Source of the DNA: Leifsonia shinshuensis | Lineage (GTDB): Bacteria > Actinomycetota > Actinomycetes > Actinomycetales > Microbacteriaceae | Direction: 5' to 3' | Length of the DNA: 64,000 bases | NCBI RefSeq assembly: GCF_013410375.1 | Contig: NZ_JACCFL010000001.1 | Coordinates: forward strand, 1,922,001 to 1,986,000 | Shown here: piece after piece, positions 44,144-53,509 of the stretch | Layout of the letters: each line of letters begins with the position of its first letter | Position numbering within the stretch: position 1 is the first letter of the stretch | The notes under the pieces: generated by a model | What the model saw: only the letters and a program-made list of their open reading frames with translations | What the model was told of the DNA's origin: nothing | Databases searched by the model: none | Translations under genes and position numbers: made by a program

Positions 44144-45112
44144 ATGGACTGTACCGACGCGCGGTTCTCTTTCGAACTGTATCCGCCGCGCAACGAACGC
44201 GCCGCCGCCGCACTGCCGACGACGATCGACCGTCTCGCCGCCGCAGGACCCGACTTCATCTCGGTGACCTACGGAGCGAACGGGTCGTCGCGCGAGTCGT
44301 CGCTGGAGGTGCTGCGCTACATCCTCGAGCACACCGACGTCAGCCCGATGGCGCACCTCACCTGCGTCGGCTCCACCCACGCCGAGGCGAACCGGCTGAT
44401 CCGGGAGTTCCTGGACGCGGGCATCCGCCGCTTCCTCGCGATCCGCGGCGACCCGCCCGCGGGCCTGGCGCCCGGGGAGGACGGGCTCGGCGACCTCAAG
44501 AGCTCCGCGGAGCTCGTGCAGCTCATCCACCGGGTCCAGGCCGAGCGCGTGCCGTACGACGCGCTCCCGGTGCCCGGACTGCACGCGGAGGCCGTGCTCT
44601 CGCGCCGCGAGCACGTCCAGATCGCCGTCGCGGCGTTCCCGCACGGCCACCCGTCGTCGCACTCCGCCTCGCAGGACATCGACGCGCTGCTCGCCAAGCA
44701 GGCGGCCGGCGCCAACCTCGGCATCAGCCAGCTGTTCTTCCATGCGGAGGACTACCTGTCGTTCGCGCAGAAGGCGAAGGACGCGGGCGTGCTGTTCCCC
44801 ATCCTCCCCGGCATCATGCCGGTGACCTCGCCCGCCCGCCTCAAGCGCATGCTCGAGCTGAGCGGCGACGACCTGCCGAGCGACCTCGCCATCCAGCTCG
44901 AGGTCGAGCCCGACGAGGAGGGCCGGCGCCAGATCGGCATCGACTGGACCGCGCGGCTCGCCGAACGGCTGCTCGCCGGCGGCGCCCCCGGCATCCACCT
45001 CTACGCGTTCAACCAGCACGCGGCCGTCCTCTCGGTCCTCGAGAGGGCAGGGCTGCTGCACCCCGCATCGACCACCTCCGCCACCCCGCAGAAAGCAGGC
45101 GATCCCGCATGA
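44144..45112 (+). CDS. metF: 5,10-methylenetetrahydrofolate reductase MetF
   Basis: 322-residue FAD-dependent reductase producing 5-methyl-tetrahydrofolate for the methionine synthase encoded next. [20 protein letters not shown] at the start, [64 protein letters not shown] and [12 protein letters not shown] are MetF motifs. The ATG has GAGGAA upstream. The last four bases overlap the metE start, so product stoichiometry may be coupled. No SAM riboswitch signature was recognised upstream. Confidence 0.93.
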   Translation: MDCTDARFSFELYPPRNERAAAALPTTIDRLAAAGPDFISVTYGANGSSRESSLEVLRYILEHTDVSPMAHLTCVGSTHAEANRLIREFLDAGIRRFLAIRGDPPAGLAPGEDGLGDLKSSAELVQLIHRVQAERVPYDALPVPGLHAEAVLSRREHVQIAVAAFPHGHPSSHSASQDIDALLAKQAAGANLGISQLFFHAEDYLSFAQKAKDAGVLFPILPGIMPVTSPARLKRMLELSGDDLPSDLAIQLEVEPDEEGRRQIGIDWTARLAERLLAGGAPGIHLYAFNQHAAVLSVLERAGLLHPASTTSATPQKAGDPA

Positions 45113-47460
45113 CCGACACCACCACCCGCTCCGCCTTCCCGGTGGGCACCATCATCGGCTACCCGCGCATCGGCCGCCGCCGTGAGCTCAAGAAGGCCGT
45201 CGAGGCGTTCTGGGCCGGCTCGACGACCGCCGACGAGCTGGAGGCCACGGCCGCCGAGCTTCGCGCGAGCACCCGGGAGCGCCTCGCCGCGCTTGGGCTC
45301 GGCCGCGACGACGCCGCCATCCCGGAGAGCTTCAGCTTCTACGACCAGGTCCTCGACGCCGCCGTGACCGTCGGCGCGATCCCGTCCCGGTTCGCCGGAC
45401 TGGCCGCCACGGACGGCTCGGTCGACCTCGCGGGCTACTTCACCATCGCGCGCGGCGAGGGCGAGAAGGCCCCGCTGGAGATGACCAAGTGGTTCGACTC
45501 CAACTACCACTACCTCGTTCCCGAGATCGGGCCGGAGACGGACTTCCGGCTCGCGTCCGACCGCATCGTGCGCGAGTTCGAGGAGGCCCGCGCCGCCGGC
45601 TTCGTCACCCGTCCGGCGATCGTCGGCCCGGTCACCTTCCTCCTGCTGAGCAAGCCGAGCGACGAGGCGCCGGAGGGCTTCCGCCCGCTGTCCCGGCTCG
45701 GCGACCTGCTGCCGGTCTATCGCGAGCTGCTGGCCCGCCTCGCCGCGGCGGGCGCGCCGTGGGTGCAGCTGGACGAGCCGGCGCTGGTCTCGGAGAGCAT
45801 CGAGGAGCCGCGTACCGAGGTGCTCGAGGCCGCGCGCGCGGCGTACGCCGAACTGGGCGGCGCGGCCGAGCGCCCCGCGATCTTCGTGGCGGCCCCGTAC
45901 GGCAGCCTGGACGACGCCCTCCCGGTGCTCGCCGTGTCGCCGGTGGAGGCGATCTCCCTCGACCTGGTGAAGGGCGCCGTCCCGGCCGGGCTCGACGCCG
46001 CCACCCGCTCCGCGCTGGCCGGCAAGACCCTGGTCGGCGGTGTGATCGACGGCCACAACATCTGGCGCGGCGACCTGGAGGCCGCCTTCGGGAAGCTGAC
46101 CGAGCTGCTGTCGCTGAGCCCCGACGTCGCGGTGTCGACCTCCACCTCGCTGCAGCACGTCCCGCACGATGTGGACGACGAGCCGGACCTCGACGCCCGG
46201 CTGAAGACCTGGCTCGCGTTCGCCGACCAGAAGGTCGGCCAGGTCGCGGTGCTCGCGCGCGGCATCGTGGACGGCCACGAAGCCATCCAGGACGAGCTCA
46301 CCGCGGCGACCGCGGCGCTCGCCGACCGGGCCTCCGCTCCGGGTGTCCGCGTGGAGGCCGTGCGCTCCCGGGAGGCCGCGCTGACCCGAGCGGACTTCCG
46401 CCGCGGCGAGTACGGCGCGCGGCAGGCCGCGCAGGACGAGGCACTGCACCTGCCGTTCCTCCCGACGACCACGATCGGGTCGTTCCCGCAGACCGCCGAC
46501 ATCCGCCGCTCGCGCGCCCAGCTCGCCAAGGGGGTCATCGACGAGGCCGAGTACCTGGGCCGGATGCAGGCCGAGATCAAGCGCGTCGTCGACCTCCAGG
46601 AGGAGATCGGCCTGGACGTCATCGTCCACGGCGAGCCCGAGCGCAACGACATGGTGCAGTACTTCGCCGAGAACCTGGACGGCTTCGCGGTCACCCAGAA
46701 CGGCTGGGTCCAGTCCTACGGGTCGCGCTGCACCCGGCCGTCGATCCTGTGGGGTGACGTCTCGCGGCCGAAGCCGATCACGGTCGACTGGTCGACCTAC
46801 ACCCAGACTCTGACCGAGAAGCCGGTCAAGGGCATGCTGACCGGACCGGTCACCATCCTGGCCTGGTCGTTCGTGCGCGACGACCAGCCGCTCGGCGAGA
46901 CCGCCCGCCAGGTCGCCCTGGCGCTCCGCGACGAGATCGCCGACCTGGAGGCCGCGGGCATCCGCGTCGTGCAGGTGGACGAGCCGGCGCTGCGCGAGCT
47001 GCTGCCGCTGAAGCGCGCCGACCAGGCCGACTACCTGGAGTGGTCGGTGGGCTCGTTCCGCCTGGCGACCTCCGGGGTGGCGGACGCGACGCAGATCCAC
47101 ACGCACCTCTGCTACTCGGAGTTCGGCGTGGTCATCGACGCGATCCGCAACCTCGACGCCGACGTGACCAGCATCGAGGCCGCCCGCAGCCGCATGGAGG
47201 TCGTCCACGACATCCAGCGCTCCGGCTTCGAGCACGGCATCGGCCCGGGCGTCTACGACATCCACTCGCCGCGCGTGCCGTCGGTCGCCGAGGTGACCGA
47301 GCTGCTGGAGACGGCGCTCAGCGCCATCCCGGGCCGCCAGCTCTGGGTGAACCCGGACTGCGGGCTCAAGACCCGCGGGTACGACGAGACGGTGGCGTCG
47401 CTGCGCAACATCATCGCCGCGACGCGCGACGTGCGGGAGCGCGTGGGCGTCAACGCCTGA
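45109..47460 (+). CDS. metE: Cobalamin-independent methionine synthase MetE
   Basis: 783-residue 5-methyltetrahydropteroyltriglutamate-homocysteine methyltransferase. Two TIM-barrel halves: N-terminal [19 protein letters not shown] and C-terminal [10 protein letters not shown]. Zinc ligands appear in THLCYSEF (His, Cys) and [10 protein letters not shown] (Cys), with the Glu in between. [14 protein letters not shown] and [10 protein letters not shown] are typical. Uses the methyl donor made by MetF and needs no B12. A strong hairpin follows the stop. Confidence 0.95.
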   Translation: MTDTTTRSAFPVGTIIGYPRIGRRRELKKAVEAFWAGSTTADELEATAAELRASTRERLAALGLGRDDAAIPESFSFYDQVLDAAVTVGAIPSRFAGLAATDGSVDLAGYFTIARGEGEKAPLEMTKWFDSNYHYLVPEIGPETDFRLASDRIVREFEEARAAGFVTRPAIVGPVTFLLLSKPSDEAPEGFRPLSRLGDLLPVYRELLARLAAAGAPWVQLDEPALVSESIEEPRTEVLEAARAAYAELGGAAERPAIFVAAPYGSLDDALPVLAVSPVEAISLDLVKGAVPAGLDAATRSALAGKTLVGGVIDGHNIWRGDLEAAFGKLTELLSLSPDVAVSTSTSLQHVPHDVDDEPDLDARLKTWLAFADQKVGQVAVLARGIVDGHEAIQDELTAATAALADRASAPGVRVEAVRSREAALTRADFRRGEYGARQAAQDEALHLPFLPTTTIGSFPQTADIRRSRAQLAKGVIDEAEYLGRMQAEIKRVVDLQEEIGLDVIVHGEPERNDMVQYFAENLDGFAVTQNGWVQSYGSRCTRPSILWGDVSRPKPITVDWSTYTQTLTEKPVKGMLTGPVTILAWSFVRDDQPLGETARQVALALRDEIADLEAAGIRVVQVDEPALRELLPLKRADQADYLEWSVGSFRLATSGVADATQIHTHLCYSEFGVVIDAIRNLDADVTSIEAARSRMEVVHDIQRSGFEHGIGPGVYDIHSPRVPSVAEVTELLETALSAIPGRQLWVNPDCGLKTRGYDETVASLRNIIAATRDVRERVGVNA

Positions 47461-47472
47461 CCCGTCCTGCGC

Positions 47473-47527
47473 CGGAGGCCGCGCTACCCCTGTTCCGCTC
47501 TCCGCGGACGGGGGAGCGCGGCCTCCG
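47473..47527 (+). terminator. Intrinsic hairpin after metE
   Basis: CGGAGGCCGCGCT (47473-47485) and its exact complement AGCGCGGCCTCCG (47515-47527), 13-bp arms with a 29-nt loop, starting 12 bp after the metE stop. Confidence 0.65.
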
Positions 47528-47548
47528 CCGTTCGGGGATGATGAGCGC

Positions 47549-47899
47549 ATGGTGCGCATCGCGGACGACGAGTTCGAGCGGCTCGTGGACGACGTCTTCG
47601 ACGGCCTGCCGGACGACATGGTGCGGCCGCTGGAGAACGTGGCGTTCATCATCCAGGATCAGCCGCCGGGGGCGCGGCCGCGGCTCTACGGGCTGTACAC
47701 CGGGCACCCGCTGACGCGGCGCGGCGTGTACGGCTTCGGGGAGCTGCCGGACCGGATCACGCTGTTCCGCAACAACCTCGAGGCGTCGTGCGAGACGGTC
47801 GAGCAGCTCCGCGAGCGGGTGCGCGTGACCCTCGTGCACGAGATCGGCCACTACTTCGGCCTCACCGACGCCCGCCTCCAAGAACTCGGCTGGGCCTGA
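47549..47899 (+). CDS. Small zincin-like metallopeptidase
   Basis: 116-residue single-domain member of the actinobacterial 'metallopeptidase family protein' group (Zincin_1/DUF1025). The zinc motif HEIGHYFGLTDARLQELG has HExxH plus the third ligand Asp. The start MVRIADDEFERLVDDVFDGLPDDM is the family opening. No signal peptide, so cytosolic. The substrate is unknown. Convergent with lexA across a long hairpin element. Confidence 0.85.
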   Translation: MVRIADDEFERLVDDVFDGLPDDMVRPLENVAFIIQDQPPGARPRLYGLYTGHPLTRRGVYGFGELPDRITLFRNNLEASCETVEQLRERVRVTLVHEIGHYFGLTDARLQELGWA

Positions 47900-47907
47900 C
47901 CCCGCAG

Positions 47908-47967
47908 CCGAGACGTGACTAATCGCGGAAATCGCCGTGGCGATTCCCGCAACTAGTCACGTCTCGG
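47908..47967. terminator. 60-bp nested palindrome between the zincin gene and lexA
   Basis: CCGAGACGTGACTA (47908-47921) pairs perfectly with TAGTCACGTCTCGG (47954-47967). Inside, GCGGAAATCGCC (47925-47936) pairs with GGCGATTCCCGC (47939-47950) with one mismatch around GT. The whole spacer is one near-perfect hairpin, ending next to the lexA stop; bidirectional termination is likely. Confidence 0.75.
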
Positions 47968-47968
47968 G

Positions 47969-48640
47969 TCAGACGGCGCGGAGGACGGCGACGACCTTGC
48001 CGAGGATGGTCGAGTAGTCGCCGAGGATCGGCTCGAAGTTGGAGTTGCGCGGCAGCAGCCAGGTGTGGCCGTCGCGCTGGCGGAACACCTTGACGGTGGC
48101 CTCCTCGTCGAGCATGGCCGCGACGATGTCGCCGTTCTCCGCCGTGTTCTGCGCGCGGACGACCACCCAGTCGCCGTCGCAGATGGCGGCGTCGATCATC
48201 GACTCGCCGACCACTTTGAGCATGAAGAGCTCGCCGTTGCCGACGAGCTGGCGGGGGAGCGGGAAGACCTCCTCCACCTGCTGCTCCGCGGTGATCGGGA
48301 CGCCGGCGGCGATGCGGCCGACGAGCGGGACCATCGCGGCGTCGCCGACCGGGGTCTGGTTCTCGAAGTCGGGCGTGGCCGCGGACGGCAGGTCGATCAG
48401 GATCTCCAGCGCGCGCGGCCGGTTCGGGTCGCGCCGCAGGTACCCGCTCAGCTCGAGCTGGTTCAGCTGGTGGGTGACGGACGAGAGGCTGGAGAGGCCG
48501 ACGGCGTCGCCGATCTCGCGCATGCTCGGCGGATACCCGCGCTGGCTCACCGACCGCTGGATCACGTCGAGGATGGCGAGCTGCTTCTCGCTGAGGTTCT
48601 TGCGGCGCCGCGTGCGCGGAGCCTGGTTCTCGTTCGACAC
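47969..48640 (-). CDS. lexA: LexA, SOS repressor
   Basis: 223-residue SOS repressor and self-cleaving protease. N-terminal winged HTH ([48 protein letters not shown]), cleavage site Ala-Gly in GRIAAGVPI, catalytic Ser in VVGESMID and Lys in [10 protein letters not shown]. The GTG at 48640 has AAGGGA upstream; a longer open frame reaches 48823 but runs through the SOS promoter. Divergent from the LysM protein, with one SOS box nearer each gene. Confidence 0.95.
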   Translation of the reverse strand: MSNENQAPRTRRRKNLSEKQLAILDVIQRSVSQRGYPPSMREIGDAVGLSSLSSVTHQLNQLELSGYLRRDPNRPRALEILIDLPSAATPDFENQTPVGDAAMVPLVGRIAAGVPITAEQQVEEVFPLPRQLVGNGELFMLKVVGESMIDAAICDGDWVVVRAQNTAENGDIVAAMLDEEATVKVFRQRDGHTWLLPRNSNFEPILGDYSTILGKVVAVLRAV

Positions 48641-48749
48641 GCTCGTCCCTTCGTGACCGTCCCCGCCATCCGGTGGGACCGAATGTCGGTGGTGCCTGGT
48701 TGTCTTACGTCCAGACAATCGAAACTGTATCCACAGTACGGCTGCCCGA

Positions 48750-48763
48750 CAAACATGTGTTCG
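48750..48763. promoter_or_regulatory. LexA (SOS) box on the lexA side
   Basis: Minus-strand CGAACACATGTTTG, nearly identical to the mycobacterial SOS box core. It is 110 bp upstream of the lexA GTG, so autoregulation is expected. Confidence 0.8.
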
Positions 48764-48824
48764 AGTGTGTCTCGAAATCCGTGCGGGTTTTTTCGCCGGG
48801 CCGAGGATTGCGGTCTCGAACATT

Positions 48825-48838
48825 CGAAGATATATTCG
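48825..48838. promoter_or_regulatory. LexA (SOS) box of the LysM gene
   Basis: CGAAGATATATTCG, same layout as the recA box (CGAAGATATGTTCG), 36 bp before the LysM-protein ATG and overlapping its likely -10 (TATATT). Confidence 0.8.
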
Positions 48839-48873
48839 GAACAGAGCTTCGACCGGAGCCTTTGGAGGTCACG

Positions 48874-49254
48874 ATGAGCACAGCAGTGATTCACAGCGTT
48901 GGGATGAACCACGTCGACGTGAGTGGTGCGCAGGCGGGTGGGCGTGTTCGGCTGCGGCTCACGCGTCGTGGTCGGTTCGTGCTCACGATGCTGGCCGCTC
49001 TGCCGATCGTGATAGGGGCGTTCGTGTTCGCGCTCAACGGCGGGGGAGCTGCCGCGTCGGGGGATCAGGCGAACGTGACCTTCCACTACGTGACCGTGCA
49101 GTCCGGAGACTCGCTCTGGTCGGTCGCCTCGCGCATCGCGCCCAACGCCGACCCGCGCGATGTGATCGCCGACCTGGTGAACCTGAACGGGCTGGACTCG
49201 GCGGTCGTGACCCCGGGGCAGCAGTTGGCGATCCCGTCGCAGTACGAGAAGTAG
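48874..49254 (+). CDS. SOS-induced LysM membrane protein (Rv2719c/YneA/DivS-like division inhibitor)
   Basis: 126 residues: basic cytoplasmic N-terminus with RRGRFV, one membrane helix (about 37-55), then an external LysM domain, HYVTVQSGDSLWSVASRIAPNADPRDVIADLVNLNG...VTPGQQLAIPSQ. ATG at 48874 has TTTGGAGG. The same topology, divergence from lexA and an SOS box are known for M. tuberculosis Rv2719c, Corynebacterium DivS and Bacillus YneA, which halt cell division during DNA damage. That role is inferred from context and architecture. Confidence 0.82.
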   Translation: MSTAVIHSVGMNHVDVSGAQAGGRVRLRLTRRGRFVLTMLAALPIVIGAFVFALNGGGAAASGDQANVTFHYVTVQSGDSLWSVASRIAPNADPRDVIADLVNLNGLDSAVVTPGQQLAIPSQYEK

Positions 49255-49315
49255 CAGCGCAGTACGACAAGGAGCAGCGCAGCGTCACACGGCGGAAGCG
49301 CTCAGCGGCGCTGAC

Positions 49316-49321
49316 TACCAT
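49316..49321 (+). promoter_or_regulatory. -10 element TACCAT, leaderless start of hisC
   Basis: TACCAT ends 6 nt before the hisC GTG at 49328. Confidence 0.5.
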
Positions 49322-49327
49322 TGAAGG

Positions 49328-50452
49328 GTGACCTCCCTCTCCGATCTTCCGATCCGTGACGACCTGCGCGGTCGCACCCCGTACGGGGCGCCGCAGAAGG
49401 TCGTGCCCGTCGCGTTGAACGTCAACGAGAACACGCATCCCGTTCCGGAAGACGTCGCCGCCGACATCGTCGCGCGGGTCGCGGTCGCGGTCACCGGCGT
49501 TAACCGGTACCCGGACCGGGAGTTCACCGAGCTGCGAGAGGCGTTCGCCCGCTACCTCGGGCACGGCCTCACCGCCGAGCAGGTCTGGGCGGCCAACGGG
49601 TCCAATGAAGTCCTGCAGCACATCCTGCAGGCGTTCGGCGGGCCGGGACGCAGCCTCCTCGGGTTCGCCCCCACCTACTCCATGTACCCGCTCCTCGCCT
49701 CCGGGACCGGCACGGGCTGGATCGCGGCGGGGCGCGACGCCGAGTTCGAGCTGTCGCCGGAGACCGCGGCGGCCGCCGTGCGCGAGCACGACCCCGACAT
49801 CGTCATCCTCTGCTCGCCCAACAACCCGACCGGGACGCCGCTCTCGCTCGACACCGTCGAGGCCGTCTACGCCGCGGCCCGCGGCATCGTGATCGTGGAC
49901 GAGGCGTACGCCGAGTTCATGCCCGAGGGCGAGCCCTCGGCGCTCACGCTGCTGCCCGGACGCGAGCGGCTGCTCGTCTCCCGCACGATGAGCAAGGCGT
50001 TCGCGTTCGCGGGCGCGCGCGTCGGCTACCTCGCAGCCGACCCTGCGGTGGTGGACGCCCTCCGGCTGGTCCGGCTGCCCTACCACCTCTCCGCGATCAC
50101 CCAGGCCGCCGCGCTCGGGGCGCTCGCGCACTCCGACGAGATGCTCGCCATGGTCGGCGAGATCCGCGCGCAGCGCGACCGGCTCGTGGTCGAGCTCGCC
50201 GAGCTCGGCTACCTCCCGCACTGCAGCGGCAGCAACTTCGTGCTCTTCGGCGGCGTGGACGACCCGCACGCGGTGTTCGAGGCGCTGCTGGAGCGCGGCG
50301 TCCTCATCCGCGACGTCGGCATCCCGCACCACCTCCGGGTGACCGCCGGCACCGAGACGGAGACGACCGCGTTCCTGGAGGCGCTCCGCGCGCTCGGCCG
50401 CCCGTCCGGGGCCGTGCCGGCCGGCGCGCAGTCGGTAAGCTCGCAGTCATGA
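49328..50452 (+). CDS. hisC: Histidinol-phosphate aminotransferase HisC
   Basis: 374-residue PLP enzyme converting imidazole-acetol phosphate to histidinol phosphate. [17 protein letters not shown] and [16 protein letters not shown] at the start, [36 protein letters not shown] and [17 protein letters not shown] (Schiff-base Lys). First gene of the his group here; hisD, often upstream in actinobacteria, is absent and the LysM gene takes that place. Overlaps hisB by 4 bp. Confidence 0.93.
   Translation: MTSLSDLPIRDDLRGRTPYGAPQKVVPVALNVNENTHPVPEDVAADIVARVAVAVTGVNRYPDREFTELREAFARYLGHGLTAEQVWAANGSNEVLQHILQAFGGPGRSLLGFAPTYSMYPLLASGTGTGWIAAGRDAEFELSPETAAAAVREHDPDIVILCSPNNPTGTPLSLDTVEAVYAAARGIVIVDEAYAEFMPEGEPSALTLLPGRERLLVSRTMSKAFAFAGARVGYLAADPAVVDALRLVRLPYHLSAITQAAALGALAHSDEMLAMVGEIRAQRDRLVVELAELGYLPHCSGSNFVLFGGVDDPHAVFEALLERGVLIRDVGIPHHLRVTAGTETETTAFLEALRALGRPSGAVPAGAQSVSSQS
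50436..50441 (+). promoter_or_regulatory. Internal -10 element TAAGCT in front of hisB
   Basis: TAAGCT lies in the last codons of hisC and ends 7 nt before the hisB ATG at 50449; a possible second, leaderless promoter for hisB onward. Confidence 0.4.
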
Positions 50453-51051
50453 CGAATCGGACCGCCCAGCTCCAGCGCGCGACCAGCGAGTCCAGCATCG
50501 AGCTCAGCCTCGACCTCGACGGCACCGGGATGTCCGACATCCAGACGTCGGTGCCGTTCTACGACCACCTGCTGACCGCGTTCGCCAAGCACTCGCTCAC
50601 CGACCTCCGGGTGCGGGCGAGCGGCGACACCGATATCGACGTGCACCACACGGTGGAGGACGTCGCGATCGTCCTCGGCCAGGCCATCAAGGAGGCGCTC
50701 GGCGACAAGTCCGGCATCTCCCGCTACGGCGACGCCCTCGTGCCCCTCGACGAGGCGCTGGTCCAGGCGGTCGTCGACATCTCCGGCCGTCCGTACCTGG
50801 TGCACGCCGGCGAGCCGGCCGGGTTCGAGTTCCACCTCATCGGCGGGCACTTCACCGGATCGATGGTGCGGCACGTGTTCGAGGCGATCGCGTTCAACGC
50901 CGGGCTGACCGTGCACGTCACCGTCGTCGGCGGGCGCGACCCGCACCACATCGCGGAGGCCGAGTTCAAGGCGTTCGCGCGCGCGTTCCGCCAGGCCAAG
51001 GCCCTCGACCCGCTCGTGTCCGGCATCCCCTCGACGAAGGGCGCCCTGTGA
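50449..51051 (+). CDS. hisB: Imidazoleglycerol-phosphate dehydratase HisB
   Basis: 200-residue monofunctional dehydratase, sixth step of histidine synthesis. Metal-binding histidines are in [14 protein letters not shown] and [30 protein letters not shown] and [15 protein letters not shown] are typical. No phosphatase domain, unlike the enterobacterial fusion. Overlaps hisC and hisH (GTGA). Confidence 0.95.
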   Translation: MTNRTAQLQRATSESSIELSLDLDGTGMSDIQTSVPFYDHLLTAFAKHSLTDLRVRASGDTDIDVHHTVEDVAIVLGQAIKEALGDKSGISRYGDALVPLDEALVQAVVDISGRPYLVHAGEPAGFEFHLIGGHFTGSMVRHVFEAIAFNAGLTVHVTVVGGRDPHHIAEAEFKAFARAFRQAKALDPLVSGIPSTKGAL

Positions 51052-51680
51052 CCGCACCCGACGTCGTCGTCTTCGACTACGGCACCGGCAACGTCCACTC
51101 CGCGGTCAAGGCGCTGGAGGCCGCAGGCGCGAACGTCGAGCTCACCGGCAACCGCCGCCGCGCGCAGGAGGCCGACGGCCTGCTGGTCCCCGGCGTCGGC
51201 GCGTTCGCCGCAGTGATCGAGGCGCTGCGCCGCTCGCACGGCGACGAGGTCATCGACCGCCGGCTCGCGGGCGGGCGGCCGGTGCTCGGCATCTGCGTCG
51301 GCATGCAGGTGCTCTTCGAGCGCGGCGTCGAGCACGGCCTCGAGACCGAAGGACTCGGCGAATGGCCGGGCCAGGTGGACCTGCTCCGCGCCGACGTGGT
51401 CCCGCACATGGGCTGGAACACGGTCGAGGCGCCTGAGGACTCCGTGCTGTTCGACGGCGTCCGCGACGAGCGCTTCTACTTCGTCCACTCCTACGCCGCG
51501 CAGGACTGGACCCTGGAGGCGACCGGGCCGTTCCCGCAGCCGCGCGTGACCTGGGCCGAGCACGGCTCCCGGTTCGTCGCCGCGGTGGAGAACGGACCGC
51601 TCAGCGCCACCCAGTTCCACCCGGAGAAGTCCGGCGAGGCCGGACTGAAGCTGCTGCGCAACTGGATCGGTTCGCTCTAG
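51048..51680 (+). CDS. hisH: Imidazole glycerol phosphate synthase subunit HisH
   Basis: 210-residue glutaminase that supplies ammonia to HisF. Nucleophile Cys in [11 protein letters not shown] (Val where Leu is usual), catalytic His and Glu in [26 protein letters not shown] at the start is family-typical. HisF is not in the window, so the partner gene must be elsewhere. 56 bp separate it from priA. Confidence 0.93.
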   Translation: MTAPDVVVFDYGTGNVHSAVKALEAAGANVELTGNRRRAQEADGLLVPGVGAFAAVIEALRRSHGDEVIDRRLAGGRPVLGICVGMQVLFERGVEHGLETEGLGEWPGQVDLLRADVVPHMGWNTVEAPEDSVLFDGVRDERFYFVHSYAAQDWTLEATGPFPQPRVTWAEHGSRFVAAVENGPLSATQFHPEKSGEAGLKLLRNWIGSL

Positions 51681-51736
51681 CGCCCTCCCCGGCCGCCGCG
51701 CGGCCCGAACGACCCCGACAGAGGAAACCCACCGAT

Positions 51737-52483
51737 ATGAGTGAATTCACGAACACGCCCAAGCTGGTCCTGCTGCCCGCCGTCGACGTCGCCGACGGCA
51801 AGGCGGTGCGGCTGACGCAGGGCGAGGCCGGCAGCGAGACCAGCTACGGCGACCCGGTCGACGCGGCCGCCGAATGGGTGGACGCCGGGGCCGAGTGGAT
51901 CCACCTGGTCGACCTGGACGCCGCGTTCGGCCGGGGTGACAACCGCGACCTCCTCAAGAAGGTCATCCGTCAGACCAAGGGCGTCAACATCGAGCTCTCC
52001 GGCGGCATCCGCGACGACGCGTCGCTGGAGCACGCGCTGGCGATCGGCGCGACCAGGGTGAACCTGGGCACCGCGGCGCTGGAGAACCCGGAGTGGGCGG
52101 CGAACGTCATCGGGCGCTACGGCGAGGCCATCGCGGTCGGCCTGGACGTCCGCGGGACCACGCTCGCGGCGCGCGGCTGGACCCGCGACGGCGGAGATCT
52201 CTGGCAGGTGCTGGAGCGCCTCGAGGAGGCCGGCTGCGCCCGCTACGTCGTCACCGACGTCACCAAGGACGGCACCCTCAAGGGCCCGAACCTCGACCTG
52301 CTGCGCCAGGTTATGGAGCGGACCGAGCGCCCGGTCGTCGCCTCCGGCGGCATCTCCAGCCTCGACGACATCGCCGCGCTGCGCGAGCTCGTGCCGCTGG
52401 GCCTGGAGGGCGCGATCGTCGGCAAGGCGCTCTATTCCGGCGCGTTCACGCTGCCCGAGGCGCTGGATGTCGCCGGCGACTGA
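51737..52483 (+). CDS. priA: Phosphoribosyl isomerase PriA (bifunctional HisA/TrpF)
   Basis: 248-residue TIM barrel. [33 protein letters not shown] at the start with the acid-base Asp, [53 protein letters not shown] and [11 protein letters not shown]. Actinobacteria usually lack trpF and this enzyme then serves both histidine and tryptophan synthesis; the [11 protein letters not shown] loop agrees with PriA rather than plain HisA. ATG preceded by GAGGAA. Overlaps the SseB-like gene by 17 bp. Confidence 0.92.
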   Translation: MSEFTNTPKLVLLPAVDVADGKAVRLTQGEAGSETSYGDPVDAAAEWVDAGAEWIHLVDLDAAFGRGDNRDLLKKVIRQTKGVNIELSGGIRDDASLEHALAIGATRVNLGTAALENPEWAANVIGRYGEAIAVGLDVRGTTLAARGWTRDGGDLWQVLERLEEAGCARYVVTDVTKDGTLKGPNLDLLRQVMERTERPVVASGGISSLDDIAALRELVPLGLEGAIVGKALYSGAFTLPEALDVAGD

Positions 52484-53405
52484 GCCGGGGGACGAGACCG
52501 CGGGCGACGGCCGCCAGGCTGCGCCCGGCTCCGCTGCGCCCGGCTCTGCTGCGCCCGGCTCTGCTGCGCCCGGCTCCGCTGCGCCCGGCCCCACCGCCAC
52601 CGGCGCCGACCGGCTGGCCGGGTTCGCGGCGACCCTCGCCGGCTTCACCGCCACCTCCGGCGACTCCGCAGGCCAGCCCTGGGCGGGCCGGGAGTTCGAC
52701 GACAACCCGTTCGGCGACGACGACGGCTCCGCGCCGCCCGAGCTGCTCGGCGCGCTCGCGGCCTTCCGGGCCGGCGAGGTCGGCGCCGAGGCCGTGGTCG
52801 ACGCCGTGCGCGCGGCGCGCCTGCTCATCCCGCTCGTGGCCGAGCTGGGCGAGGAGGGCACGAGCGACGCCGGGCTCGCCGTCGACAAGACGCAGGAGCT
52901 CTCCATCGTCACCGTCGCCGCACCCGACGGCCGCCGGGTCCTCCCCGTCTTCTCGTCGGTGACGGCGATGCGGGCCTGGAACCCGGCCGCCCGCCCGGTG
53001 CCGGCCGCCGGGCCGCGCGCCGCGCTCGCCGCCGCGTCGGAGGACACCGAGCTGCTGGTGCTCGACCCGACCTCCGAGACCGAGTTCGTGCTCCGCCGCC
53101 CCGCCGTCTGGGCGCTCGCGCAGGGGCAGCCGTGGCTGCCGAGCCACCGCGACCCCGTCGTCGTGGCCGCGTTCCGCGCCTCGATCGGCTCCGAGCTCGG
53201 CGTGCACGACGTCGAGCTGCTGGCCGGCGACCCCGACTACCGGCTCGCCGCCGACGAGCTGGTGGTGCGCCTCACGCTCGCCGCGGGCCTGACGGCGGAG
53301 GAGCTGAACGCCGTCCTCTCCCGGCTCGCCCAGCGCTGGGCCGCGGACGACGCGATCGCCACCCGCGTGGACTCCCTCCGCGTGCAGCTCACCGCCGCCT
53401 CCTGA
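52467..53405 (+). CDS. SseB-like protein with repetitive N-terminus
   Basis: 312 residues. ATG at 52467 lies inside the priA end. Residues about 18-42 are five [10 protein letters not shown] units from a 15-bp minisatellite. The middle ([58 protein letters not shown]) and following strands ([31 protein letters not shown]) are the SseB N-terminal-domain pattern. Actinobacteria carry such a gene after hisA/priA. Function unknown; it is not a secreted effector here, the name is only by domain. Confidence 0.82.
   Translation: MSPATEPGDETAGDGRQAAPGSAAPGSAAPGSAAPGSAAPGPTATGADRLAGFAATLAGFTATSGDSAGQPWAGREFDDNPFGDDDGSAPPELLGALAAFRAGEVGAEAVVDAVRAARLLIPLVAELGEEGTSDAGLAVDKTQELSIVTVAAPDGRRVLPVFSSVTAMRAWNPAARPVPAAGPRAALAAASEDTELLVLDPTSETEFVLRRPAVWALAQGQPWLPSHRDPVVVAAFRASIGSELGVHDVELLAGDPDYRLAADELVVRLTLAAGLTAEELNAVLSRLAQRWAADDAIATRVDSLRVQLTAAS
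52518..52592 (+). repeat. 15-bp minisatellite, five copies, in the SseB-like gene
   Basis: Five tandem units of GCTGCGCCCGGCTCY, the last ending CCC: 52518, 52533, 52548, 52563 and 52578. Only the wobble base varies. In frame as A-A-P-G-S(P). Confidence 0.95.
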
Positions 53406-53427
53406 GCCGCCCCCAGGCCTCCGTACG

Positions 53428-53497
53428 AAACCGCCGAGTACGCGGATAGTCTGCGTACTCGGCGGTTTTCGCTCGATTATTCGCGTACTCGGCGGTT
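53428..53497. repeat. Intergenic palindromic element, copy 3 (CCGAGTACGCG family)
   Basis: AAACCGCCGAGTACGC (53428-53443) pairs perfectly with GCGTACTCGGCGGTTT (53453-53468), 16-bp arms and a 9-nt loop. A third copy in the second orientation, CGCGTACTCGGCGGTT, is at 53482-53497. Lies between the convergent SseB-like and MFS genes. Confidence 0.9.
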
Positions 53498-53509
53498 GCG
53501 GGCGGCGGG

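Noticed and set aside
48640..48823. Longer lexA frame beginning at 48823
   Set aside because: It would translate across the SOS box and promoter; the family start matches the GTG at 48640.
52467..53405. Calling the SseB-like gene a type III secretion effector
   Set aside because: The name comes from a shared domain only; actinobacterial relatives are cytosolic and next to hisA/priA.
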